A stretch of DNA of 5,094 bases. Origin: Pseudomonas sp. PGPPP3 (GTDB lineage Bacteria > Pseudomonadota > Gammaproteobacteria > Pseudomonadales > Pseudomonadaceae). A model generated the notes under the pieces. The model was not told the DNA's origin. It saw only the letters and a program-made list of their open reading frames with translations, and searched no databases. This document shows, in pieces, positions 1 to 5,094 of the stretch; within the stretch, counting starts at the first letter, position 1, and each line of letters starts with the position of its first letter. Both the position numbers and the translations under genes were made by a program. Location: positions 1 through 5,094 of the forward strand of contig NKIE01000247.1 of assembly GCA_002256055.1 (NCBI GenBank). The letters are read 5' to 3'.

Positions 1-470
1 CACAGAACATTGTCATCGGTGGTCTGGCTGGCGCCGCGCCGCCGTTGCTTGGCTGGGTCGCAGTAACCGGGCATGTCAGCGCCGAGCCATTGCTGCTGGT
101 GCTGATCATCTTCGCCTGGACCCCGCCGCACTTCTGGGCCCTGGCCATTCACCGCAAGGAGGAGTACGCCAAGGCCGACATCCCCATGCTGCCGGTGACC
201 CATGGCGAGCATTACACCAAGGTGCACATCCTGCTCTACACCTGCATGATGTTCGCCGTTACCCTGCTGCCATACGCCATCCACATGAGCGGCCTGCTCT
301 ATCTGGCCTGCGCCCTCGCGTTGGGTGCGCGCTTTCTGCACTGGGCCTGGGTGCTGTACCGTGACAGCCAGCCGCACGCGGCGATCAACACCTTCAAGTA
401 CAGTATCTGGTACCTGTTTTTGCTGTTTATCGCCCTCCTCGTCGACCATTACCTGTTATTGAGCCTATGA
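1..470 (+). CDS. ctaB: Protoheme IX farnesyltransferase (heme O synthase), C-terminal part
   Basis: This integral membrane prenyltransferase of the UbiA superfamily adds a farnesyl group to heme B to make heme O, the precursor of heme A in aa3-type oxidases. The gene is cut by the left edge. The reading frame is open from base 3 and leaves 155 residues, about the C-terminal half of a protein usually near 300 residues long. Visible family marks are [17 protein letters not shown] at residues 2-18, the [13 protein letters not shown] segment (37-49), the polar loop [14 protein letters not shown] (52-65) and the C-terminal FKYSIWYL stretch (131-138). Hydrophobic segments lie at about 28-50, 73-93, 97-119 and 133-152. 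The stop overlaps the start of the SCO gene (ATGA), so the two are probably co-transcribed and translationally coupled. The SCO neighbour suggests the ctaB copy of an aa3 oxidase cluster rather than the cyoE of a cyo operon, but ctaB and cyoE cannot be told apart from this half alone. Confidence 0.93.
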   Translation, partial: QNIVIGGLAGAAPPLLGWVAVTGHVSAEPLLLVLIIFAWTPPHFWALAIHRKEEYAKADIPMLPVTHGEHYTKVHILLYTCMMFAVTLLPYAIHMSGLLYLACALALGARFLHWAWVLYRDSQPHAAINTFKYSIWYLFLLFIALLVDHYLLLSL

Positions 471-1102
471 CCCGCATCCAGAAAACCGTCTTTATCCTCG
501 TCGCCATCATTGCCTTGGTCCTCGGCCTGACCGTCAACAAAGTGTTCAACAGCTCCAGTCAGGGCGATCCGGCGGCTCTACTGGATGCCGGGATCGTGTT
601 GTTGCCGCAAAGCCGCAGTCTGCCGGCCCTGAGCCTGACCAATCAGGATGGCCAGGCGGTGGCGGTGGATCAGCTCAAGGGCAAGTGGAGCCTGCTGTTC
701 TTTGGCTACACCTTCTGCCCGGACATCTGCCCGACCACCCTCGCCCAGCTGCGTGAGCTCAACACCTTGCTGCCCGAGGCAGCGCGCAACAACCTGCAGG
801 TGATTCTGGTCAGCGTCGATCCCAACCGGGACACCCCGGCGCAACTGAAGACCTACCTGGGTTACTACGATGCCGGCTTCCAAGGCCTGACTGGCGAGCA
901 GGCGAGCATCCAGAAGCTGGCCAACGGCGTCAGCATTCCGTTTATTCCGGCCGACACCAGTAAGGAAAACTACACCGTCGACCACAGCGGCAATCTGGTC
1001 ATCGTTGGTCCCGACGGTCGCCAGCGCGGCTTTATCCGTGCGCCGCTGAATAACCAGAAACTCAAGGCGCAGCTGCCGGCCTTGCTGGCCCCCGACGCGT
1101 AG
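467..1102 (+). CDS. senC: SCO1/SenC family copper chaperone for cytochrome c oxidase
   Basis: This is a 211-residue membrane-anchored protein of the SCO1/SenC/PrrC family, which delivers copper to, or reduces the cysteines of, the CuA site in subunit II of cytochrome c oxidase on the periplasmic side. An uncleaved N-terminal helix (about residues 7-23) is followed by a thioredoxin-like domain. The copper ligands of the family are all present: the CPDICP motif with C84 and C88, and a histidine in VDHSG at H173. The [10 protein letters not shown] segment (115-124) is also typical. There is no lipobox, so anchoring is by the helix. The ATG lies inside the ATGA overlap with the heme O synthase gene. 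No strong Shine-Dalgarno is seen there, which fits translational coupling. The length is normal for the family and the gene is intact. It is the last gene of its operon, with a hairpin terminator starting 22 bases after the stop. The family call is firm; chaperone versus thiol-reductase role is not resolved by sequence. Confidence 0.95.
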   Translation: MTRIQKTVFILVAIIALVLGLTVNKVFNSSSQGDPAALLDAGIVLLPQSRSLPALSLTNQDGQAVAVDQLKGKWSLLFFGYTFCPDICPTTLAQLRELNTLLPEAARNNLQVILVSVDPNRDTPAQLKTYLGYYDAGFQGLTGEQASIQKLANGVSIPFIPADTSKENYTVDHSGNLVIVGPDGRQRGFIRAPLNNQKLKAQLPALLAPDA

Positions 1103-1124
1103 CCGGCTACCGGCGCAGAAACAA

Positions 1125-1152
1125 AAAAGCCCGCTCAACTGAGCGGGCTTTT
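1125..1152. terminator. Bidirectional rho-independent terminator between senC and metQ
   Basis: A perfect inverted repeat with 13-base arms (AAAAGCCCGCTCA and TGAGCGGGCTTTT) is separated by two bases. The GC-rich core is flanked by A and T runs. On the + strand the hairpin ends in TTTT, and on the - strand it ends in six T. It sits 22 bases after the senC stop and about 20 bases after the metQ stop, between convergent genes, so it can end both transcripts. Confidence 0.93.
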
Positions 1153-1171
1153 ACGTAGCGCGGTTTGGCGC

Positions 1172-1948
1172 TTAGAACGCGGGTACTACGGCACCTTTGT
1201 ACTTGTCGTTGATAAAGGCTTTAACCTCGGCGCTGTTCAACGCCTTAGCCAGTTTCTGCAGGCCGGCGGCGTCCTTGTTCTTGCTGTTGACCACCAAAAT
1301 GTTGACGTACGGCGAGTCGCTACCTTCGATCACCAAGGCGTCCTTGGTTGGGTTGAGGCCGGCTTCCAGAGCGTAGTTAGTGTTGATCAGCGCCAGGTCC
1401 ACTTGATTCAGCACGCGCGGCAAGGTGGCGGCTTCCAGTTCACGAACCTTGATGGCCTTCGGGTTGTTGGCGATGTCTTTAACGGTGGCGGTGATGCCAG
1501 CGTCGTCCTTGAGGGTGATTACGCCGGCTTTTTGCAGCAGCAGCAAGGCGCGGCCGCCGTTGGTGGCGTCGTTGGGGATCACCACGTTGGCGCCCTGCGG
1601 CAGTTCAGCGAGGGTTTTGATTTTGCTTGAGTAAGCGCCAAAGGGCTCCACGTGCACGCCGGCGATGCTCACCAGTTTGGTTCCACGGCTGCTGTTGAAC
1701 TCATCTAGGTACGGCTGGTGCTGGAAGAAGTTGGCGTCCAGACGGCCTTCGGCAACTTGCACGTTAGGCTGCACGTAGTCGGTGAAGACCTTGATCTTCA
1801 GCTCTACGCCTTGCTTGGCCAGGGTCGGTTTAACGAATTCGAGAATCTCCGCGTGGGGCACGGCTGTGGCCGCGACACTGATGGATTCGGCCTGGGCGGC
1901 GCCGGCGAAGGTAGCCAGAACGGCAAAGCTAGCGAGCAGTTTTTTCAT
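1172..1948 (-). CDS. metQ: Methionine ABC transporter, periplasmic substrate-binding protein
   Basis: This is the binding protein of the MetNIQ importer, which captures methionine in the periplasm and hands it to the MetI permease. It belongs to the NlpA/lipoprotein-9 family, shown by NFFQHQPYLDEF, HVEPFGAYSSK, IPNDATNGGRALLLLQ, LINTNYA and the late YVNILVV. From the chosen start it is 258 residues, the usual length. A signal peptide (KK, then a hydrophobic core, then AQA) predicts signal peptidase I cleavage after residue 20. There is no cysteine anywhere in the protein, so it cannot be a lipoprotein, unlike E. coli MetQ. Three in-frame starts are adjacent: TTG (first base 1954), ATG (1951) and ATG (1948). 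The AAGGAA ribosome site at 1956-1961 is 7 bases from the 1948 ATG, 4 from the 1951 ATG and 1 from the TTG, so 1948 is preferred; ATG 1951 remains possible. It is the last gene of metNIQ. Affinity for D- or L-methionine is not visible in the sequence. Confidence 0.94.
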   Translation of the reverse strand: MKKLLASFAVLATFAGAAQAESISVAATAVPHAEILEFVKPTLAKQGVELKIKVFTDYVQPNVQVAEGRLDANFFQHQPYLDEFNSSRGTKLVSIAGVHVEPFGAYSSKIKTLAELPQGANVVIPNDATNGGRALLLLQKAGVITLKDDAGITATVKDIANNPKAIKVRELEAATLPRVLNQVDLALINTNYALEAGLNPTKDALVIEGSDSPYVNILVVNSKNKDAAGLQKLAKALNSAEVKAFINDKYKGAVVPAF

Positions 1949-1955
1949 CATCAAG

Positions 1956-1961
1956 TTCCTT
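1956..1961 (-). promoter_or_regulatory. Ribosome binding site of metQ, deciding its start
   Basis: The - strand reads AAGGAA here. Spacing to the three tandem start candidates is 1, 4 and 7 bases. The 7-base spacing to the ATG with first base 1948 is the normal one. Confidence 0.6.
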
Positions 1962-1980
1962 GTGGGGGGTAATGCAGGCT

Positions 1981-2009
1981 GCGGCGGATAGCCGCTCGCC
2001 TGCCAGGCG
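1981..2009 (-). other. Two small hairpins in the metI-metQ gap
   Basis: The gap between the metI stop and the metQ start holds two adjacent short inverted repeats. One is GCGGC/GCCGC with a 5-base loop (1981-1995) and the other is CGCCT/AGGCG with a 3-base loop (1997-2009). Neither is followed by a T run in the direction of transcription, so they are not standard terminators. They could stabilise or set a processing point for the metQ mRNA, which often needs more protein than metN or metI. The stems are short and chance occurrence in GC-rich DNA is possible. Confidence 0.35.
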
Positions 2010-2027
2010 TTTACGTGTGGGAGCTTT

Positions 2028-2705
2028 CTATTTTCTAGAGAAATGCACCACCAGCTTGTCGCCGGTGGATTGCAGGATTTGCACGAGGATCAGCAGCAGG
2101 ATCACCGTCACCGCCATTACGTCCGGCTGATAGCGCTGGTAACCATAGCGCACCGCCAGGTCACCAAGGCCGCCGCCGCCGATCAGGCCGCTCATGGCGG
2201 TGTAGGACACCAGAGTGATGGCCGTCACCGTGGCCGCAGCAATCAGGCCCGGCAGTGCTTCCGGCAACAGGGCGCGGAAGATGATCTGCAGGGTGCTGGC
2301 GCCCATGGCTTGGGTGGCTTCGATGATGCCGCGGTCGACTTCACGCAAAGCAGTTTCCACCAGGCGGGCGAAGAACGGTGTGGCGCCGACTACCAACGGC
2401 GGAATGGCGCCGGCCACGCCCAGCGAGGTGCCGGTGATCAGCACCGTCAGCGGGATCATCAGGATCAGCAGGATCACGAACGGCACCGAGCGCAGCACGT
2501 TGACCAGCAGCGACAGCAGGCCATACAGAGCTTTCTGTTCGAACAGCTGGCGCGGTCCGCAGAGAAACAGCAGCACGCCCAGCGGCAGGCCGAGCAGCAC
2601 GGTGAACAGCAGCGAGCCGCCGAGCATGTTCAGGGTGTCGAGGCTGGCGTAGCCGATTTCCGTCCAGTCGACGTTGGGCAGCCAGCGGGTCAATAAGGCG
2701 TCCAT
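2028..2705 (-). CDS. metI: Methionine ABC transporter, permease
   Basis: This inner-membrane permease forms the translocation channel of MetNIQ as a homodimer and couples to the MetN ATPase. The protein is 225 residues, normal for MetI (about 217-225), and belongs to the BPD_transp_1 (MetI-like) fold. About five hydrophobic segments are visible, near residues 24-48, 60-90, 96-116, 153-175 and 195-212. The cytoplasmic EAA coupling motif that docks on the ATPase runs from E129 (EATQAMGASTLQIIFRALLP), with the conserved glycine at G135 and the LP pair at 147-148. SGLIGGGGLGDLAVRYGYQR (172-191) is strongly typical of MetI. The ATG overlaps the metN stop by one base (TGATG), and a GGAGGT site lies 9 bases upstream inside metN, so translation is probably coupled. 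There are no signs of damage. Confidence 0.96.
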   Translation of the reverse strand: MDALLTRWLPNVDWTEIGYASLDTLNMLGGSLLFTVLLGLPLGVLLFLCGPRQLFEQKALYGLLSLLVNVLRSVPFVILLILMIPLTVLITGTSLGVAGAIPPLVVGATPFFARLVETALREVDRGIIEATQAMGASTLQIIFRALLPEALPGLIAAATVTAITLVSYTAMSGLIGGGGLGDLAVRYGYQRYQPDVMAVTVILLLILVQILQSTGDKLVVHFSRK

Positions 2706-3712
2706 CAGCGCAGCACCTCCAGATGCACATCAGCGGCCTGGAAGCGCGCCAGGGCGGCGTCCAGATCGCCGCCGGTGAGGGCCAGGGTTAGCTGGCCGTA
2801 GGGGGTGTCCTTGATCCGGTCGATGCGCCCGGCGAGGATGCTGTAATCCACCCCTGTCTCGCGCGCCACGGTGCCCAGCAGCGGCGCGTAGGTGGCTTCG
2901 CCCTGGAAGGTCAGGCGCAGGATGCGCCCCTGGACGTGGCGGAAGTCATCGCGCTGGCCGTCTTCATCGACGTGCTCGGACTCCTGCACAAAGCGCTGCG
3001 TGGTGATGTGCTGCGGGTGCAGGAACACCTGCGCGACCGGGCCTTGCTCGACAATGGCGCCGTCGTCCAGCACCGCCACGCGGTCGCAGACCCGACGGAT
3101 CACGTCCATCTCGTGGGTGATTAGGACGATGGTCAGGTTCAGCTCGCGGTTGATCTCGGCCAGCAGTTGTAACACCGAGGCGGTGGTCTGCGGGTCGAGG
3201 GCGCTGGTGGCCTCGTCGCACAGCAGGATCTTCGGCTCGGTGGGCAGGGCGCGGGCGATGCCGACGCGCTGTTTCTGCCCGCCGGACAGCTGGGCCGGGT
3301 ATTTCTTCGCGTGCTGGCTGAGGCCGACGCGCTCGAGCAGCTGGGCCACGCGGCTGTCGATTTGCCCACGGGTGTAGCTGCCGGCTAGTTGCAACGGCAG
3401 GGCGATGTTCTCGGCGACGGTCTTCGAGCTGAGCAGGTTGAAGTGCTGGAAGATCATCCCAACGCGCTGGCGAAAACGCCGCAGGCCGGCGGCATCAAGG
3501 GCGGTAACGTCTTCGCCGTCGATCAGGATGCGCCCGCCGGAAGGCTCTTCCAGGCGGTTGATCAGGCGCAGCAGGGTGCTCTTGCCGGCACCGGAATGGC
3601 CAATCAGGCCGAACACTTCACCGCGTTTGATACGCAGGTCGGTGCTTTGCAGGGCACTGATCTCGCGGCCATTGACGGGGTACGTCTTGTGGACGTGATG
3701 GAATTCGATCAC
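2705..3712 (-). CDS. metN: Methionine ABC transporter, ATP-binding protein with NIL domain
   Basis: This cytoplasmic ATPase powers methionine uptake by MetNIQ. The 335-residue protein has all nucleotide-binding motifs: Walker [10 protein letters not shown] (38-46), Q-loop glutamine Q89, signature LSGGQ (142-146), Walker B ILLCDE with catalytic E167, D-loop SALD (170-173) and switch histidine H200. A C-terminal NIL domain occupies about residues 262-335. In E. coli MetN this domain binds methionine and shuts down transport when internal methionine is high (trans-inhibition), so the same feedback is inferred here. The start is GTG, supported by an AAGG site (3721-3724) 8 bases upstream and by the family-typical opening [12 protein letters not shown]. 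It is the first gene of metNIQ, and its stop overlaps the metI start. The 184-base region upstream should hold the operon promoter. Confidence 0.96.
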   Translation of the reverse strand: MIEFHHVHKTYPVNGREISALQSTDLRIKRGEVFGLIGHSGAGKSTLLRLINRLEEPSGGRILIDGEDVTALDAAGLRRFRQRVGMIFQHFNLLSSKTVAENIALPLQLAGSYTRGQIDSRVAQLLERVGLSQHAKKYPAQLSGGQKQRVGIARALPTEPKILLCDEATSALDPQTTASVLQLLAEINRELNLTIVLITHEMDVIRRVCDRVAVLDDGAIVEQGPVAQVFLHPQHITTQRFVQESEHVDEDGQRDDFRHVQGRILRLTFQGEATYAPLLGTVARETGVDYSILAGRIDRIKDTPYGQLTLALTGGDLDAALARFQAADVHLEVLR

Positions 3713-3777
3713 GGGAGAAACCTTGTGGGTTTGTCGAGGTGCCGGGTGGGCACAAAGGCCGGCAGTTTACCGGGCGC

Positions 3778-3821
3778 TGCATAGATCACGAAAATCTTTG
3801 TCGATCTATGGTTATAGCCAA
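3778..3821 (-). promoter_or_regulatory. Candidate metNIQ promoter region
   Basis: This AT-rich patch in otherwise GC-rich DNA lies 66-109 bases upstream of metN. On the - strand, TATAAC (3811-3816) is a five-of-six match to a sigma-70 -10 box but lacks a good -35. Alternatives are TTGGCT (3816-3821) with AAGATT 17 bases on, and TCGACA (3799-3804) with TATGCA 15 bases on. None is convincing alone, so the region rather than a precise start site is proposed. Confidence 0.3.
3780..3810. promoter_or_regulatory. 31-bp near-palindrome upstream of metN, possible operator
   Basis: Perfect 8-base arms CATAGATC (3780-3787) and GATCTATG (3803-3810) flank a 15-base centre. The centre itself is nearly symmetric: ACGAA at 3788-3792 faces TTTGT at 3797-3801, with one non-Watson-Crick pair and one unpaired C at 3802. 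The symmetry is much greater than expected by chance, and the element overlaps or lies just downstream of the best -10 candidates. That is where a dimeric repressor would bind. No T run follows on either strand, so it is not a normal terminator. The cognate regulator is unknown. It does not match the E. coli MetJ box or the MetR TGAA-N5-TTCA pattern. Confidence 0.45.
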
Positions 3822-3843
3822 AATAGTTGGTAGCCGGTGACCG

Positions 3844-3876
3844 TAGGATGGGTATCGCTGCGCTCAACCCATCCTA
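3844..3876. repeat. REP-like intergenic inverted repeat
   Basis: Perfect 10-base arms TAGGATGGGT (3844-3853) and ACCCATCCTA (3867-3876) enclose a 13-base loop containing CGCTGCGCT. From memory, elements of the form GATGGGT...CGCTGCGCTCA...ACCCATC recur between genes in many Pseudomonas and other proteobacterial genomes, so this is probably one copy of a dispersed repeat. It lies 20 bases downstream of the stop of the exported-protein gene. No T run follows on the - strand, so any role in 3'-end formation would be through mRNA stabilisation rather than intrinsic termination. Confidence 0.6.
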
Positions 3877-3896
3877 GCAAGCCTGTGCCGTAGGGC

Positions 3897-4754
3897 TTAG
3901 GGCTTGGGCGTTAGCACCAGTTGCGGCACTTGCTCGGCATTCAGGGCTTGGCTCAGTTGCAGCTTGAAGGCCGGGTCGAGTTTTTTCACCCGTGCCGAGA
4001 GCAGCGCCGCGACCCAGGGGAAGTCCTTGGCCTGGCGCACGTCGATCTGCACCGCGCAGTCGAAATTGACCACGTCGGCCGCGACGCCATCGAGCAGCTT
4101 GCGCAGGCCTTCGTTGTCCTTCTCGTCGAGCATCAGCAGGCTGATGGTGCTACTGGCGGCGTCCGGCTTGATCAGCTGTGCCTGCGGTTTGGCCGGGGCG
4201 ACCGGCACCTGGCTGGCGGCCAGTGCGGCTGCTGCTTTCTTCTGGGCGGCGGCACGTTCGGCGGCGAGTTTCTGCTGGCGGGCCTGTTCGGCTTTGGCCG
4301 CCGCTTGTTTGGCCGCGGCCTGTTTTGCTGCCAATTGCGCTTGCTCGGCGGCGGCCAGTTCGGCTACACGGGCTTTGGCAATCGCGTTGTCCAGGCCGCT
4401 GGTCAGAGCCGGGGCCTGTGGCAGCAGGCCGCGAGCCTTGCTGAGTGATGCGCTGGCACCATTCAGATCGCCGTTTTGCAGCGCGGTTTGGCCCTGTTGC
4501 AGGTGGTTTTCGGCCAGTTGTCGCTGGTATTGCTCCAGGCGCGTGTCGCCGGCGGCGCGTTGGCGCAGGCTGGCCAACTGGCTTTCGGCTTGTTGCAGCT
4601 GGCCACGGCTGATGCTCTGGTCGAGATTGCGAAAGGCACTGACCAGATCGTCGACCGGCAGCTCGTCATCGGCGGCGTGGGCAACGCTGAAGGCAGTGCT
4701 GGTCAAAAGGGAAACCAACAGCAGGGGCAGGCAACGGGAGATGAACGACTTCAT
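3897..4754 (-). CDS. Exported protein of unknown function, TPR-like region plus Ala/Lys-rich coiled coil
   Basis: I do not recognise a named family. From memory, it corresponds to the conserved hypothetical gene that sits between znuB and metN in Pseudomonas (a PA5502-like position). The 285-residue protein starts with a clear signal peptide: a basic start, a hydrophobic core at 9-23, and a likely cleavage after AHA at 27. Residues about 35-115 are helical and Gln-rich, with a pattern (LQQGQTALQNGDLNGASASLSKARGLLP begins at 85) reminiscent of a tetratricopeptide hairpin. Residues about 125-183 form a low-complexity Ala/Lys/Gln/Glu coiled coil, and 184-198 is a Pro-rich linker. Residues about 200-285 look like a compact domain, with one cysteine (C233), ending in LVLTPKP. 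The layout (helices, long coiled coil, small terminal domain) suggests a periplasmic spacer or scaffold, but no function can be assigned. The ATG lacks a strong Shine-Dalgarno; GAGA at 4764-4767 is the best. It is co-directional with znuB, 107 bases downstream of it, so co-transcription is possible. Confidence 0.85.
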   Translation of the reverse strand: MKSFISRCLPLLLVSLLTSTAFSVAHAADDELPVDDLVSAFRNLDQSISRGQLQQAESQLASLRQRAAGDTRLEQYQRQLAENHLQQGQTALQNGDLNGASASLSKARGLLPQAPALTSGLDNAIAKARVAELAAAEQAQLAAKQAAAKQAAAKAEQARQQKLAAERAAAQKKAAAALAASQVPVAPAKPQAQLIKPDAASSTISLLMLDEKDNEGLRKLLDGVAADVVNFDCAVQIDVRQAKDFPWVAALLSARVKKLDPAFKLQLSQALNAEQVPQLVLTPKP

Positions 4755-4861
4755 AACTGTGCGTCTCTAATTGTGCAAAAAACGCGCAAGTCTACACTGC
4801 CGGCCGCACACCACCAAACTTGCCCACTATCCCGACGTATTCCAGCGCTTTAGCGACCAGT

Positions 4862-5094
4862 TCACGCGGTTCGCCGCGGCAGGGCGAGGCTGAGGAGGAA
4901 CAGGCTGGCGGCGCAGACCACGATCGACGGGCCGGCCGGGGTGTCTTCGAACCACGACAGGCTGAGGCCGCCGCCGACCGCCAGCATGCCCAGCAGGCTG
5001 GCGCCGATGGCCATTTGTTCCGGAGTCCGTGAGTGACGCTGGGCGGCGGCGGCGGGAATGATCAGCAGCGAGGTGATCAGCAGCACGCCGACGA
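4862..5094 (-). CDS. znuB: Zinc ABC transporter, permease (C-terminal end)
   Basis: This is the last 76 complete residues of an ABC-3 family permease; the rest lies beyond the right edge (full ZnuB is about 260 residues). ZnuB is the inner-membrane channel of the ZnuABC high-affinity zinc importer. The visible part opens with a hydrophobic helix, [17 protein letters not shown], whose small-residue end is typical of this family. It continues with [20 protein letters not shown] (second helix), the diagnostic [10 protein letters not shown] loop (about residues 51-60) and a last helix, [12 protein letters not shown], ending PRRTA. The [10 protein letters not shown] motif strongly supports an ABC-3 metal permease. 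The assignment to zinc rather than manganese or iron rests on the Pseudomonas gene order as I recall it, since the znuC/zur/znuA neighbours are not in view. The frame is open to the edge, and the apparent GTG at 5084-5086 is an internal valine. Confidence 0.9.
   Translation of the reverse strand, partial: VGVLLITSLLIIPAAAAQRHSRTPEQMAIGASLLGMLAVGGGLSLSWFEDTPAGPSIVVCAASLFLLSLALPRRTA

Noticed and set aside
578..1138. Open frame on the - strand (186 codons) opposite senC
   Set aside because: It is antisense to a clear SCO gene with intact copper ligands, gives no recognisable protein, and runs through the shared terminator hairpin.
2043..2696. Open frame on the + strand (217 codons) opposite metI
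   Set aside because: Its product is a His/Gln-rich low-complexity sequence, as expected from reading a hydrophobic membrane-protein gene backwards.
3806..3821. TTATAG-type sequence that faintly resembles a Zur box
   Set aside because: It lacks the symmetric TGTTATA...TATAACA core expected of gammaproteobacterial Zur sites, and it lies before metN rather than a zinc gene.
3713..3896. SAM or SAH riboswitch in the metN leader
   Set aside because: I looked for a multi-helix leader near the methionine operon but found only the near-palindrome and the REP-like repeat. I saw no riboswitch-type core, though a covariance-model search would be needed to exclude one.
3904..4770. Long open frame on the + strand (288 codons) opposite the exported-protein gene
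   Set aside because: It mirrors the - strand gene in GC-rich DNA. Its product is a Ser/Ala/Cys/Arg-rich sequence with no family marks, while the opposite frame has a signal peptide and a coherent domain layout.
4777..4823. Possible terminator after znuB: GCAAGT/ACTTGC arms followed on the - strand by a run of six T
   Set aside because: The stem is only 6 bp with a 26-base loop and three bases before the T run. It is too weak to call, though it leaves open whether the exported-protein gene is co-transcribed with znuB.

Overview
The window looks like a chromosomal segment of a Pseudomonas-type gammaproteobacterium. It is GC-rich, and its gene set is a cytochrome c oxidase assembly block, a methionine ABC transporter block and a zinc ABC transporter block. 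From memory, the same order occurs in fluorescent pseudomonads (ctaB, SCO1/senC, metQ, metI, metN, a hypothetical gene, then znuB-znuC-zur-znuA). I cannot fix the species. Nothing looks horizontally acquired: there is no IS element, integrase, CRISPR array, tRNA or rRNA.

Layout. On the + strand, the 3' half of a heme O synthase gene (ctaB/cyoE) runs in from the left edge and overlaps, by ATGA, a complete SCO1/SenC copper chaperone gene. Both serve maturation of an aa3-type heme-copper oxidase: one makes heme O for heme A synthesis, the other helps load copper into the CuA site. The block ends at a strong symmetrical hairpin (about 1125-1152) that serves as a shared terminator for the convergent neighbour. 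On the - strand, metN-metI-metQ forms a complete methionine importer operon (ATPase, permease, periplasmic binding protein), read right to left. metN and metI overlap by one base. A 79-base gap with two small hairpins separates metI from metQ. Upstream of metN is a 184-base intergenic region with an AT-rich patch holding a 31-bp near-palindrome (possible operator) and a separate 33-bp REP-like inverted repeat. Next, still on the - strand, is a 285-residue exported protein of unknown function with a TPR-like helical region, an Ala/Lys/Gln-rich coiled coil and a C-terminal domain. At the right edge is the 3' end of znuB, the zinc importer permease.

This is mostly an ordinary conserved core region. 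The parts that deserve a second look are the intergenic palindrome before metN, the REP-like repeat, the non-lipoprotein form of MetQ, the hairpins between metI and metQ, and the uncharacterised exported protein beside the zinc transporter. I see no evidence of a new multi-gene system.
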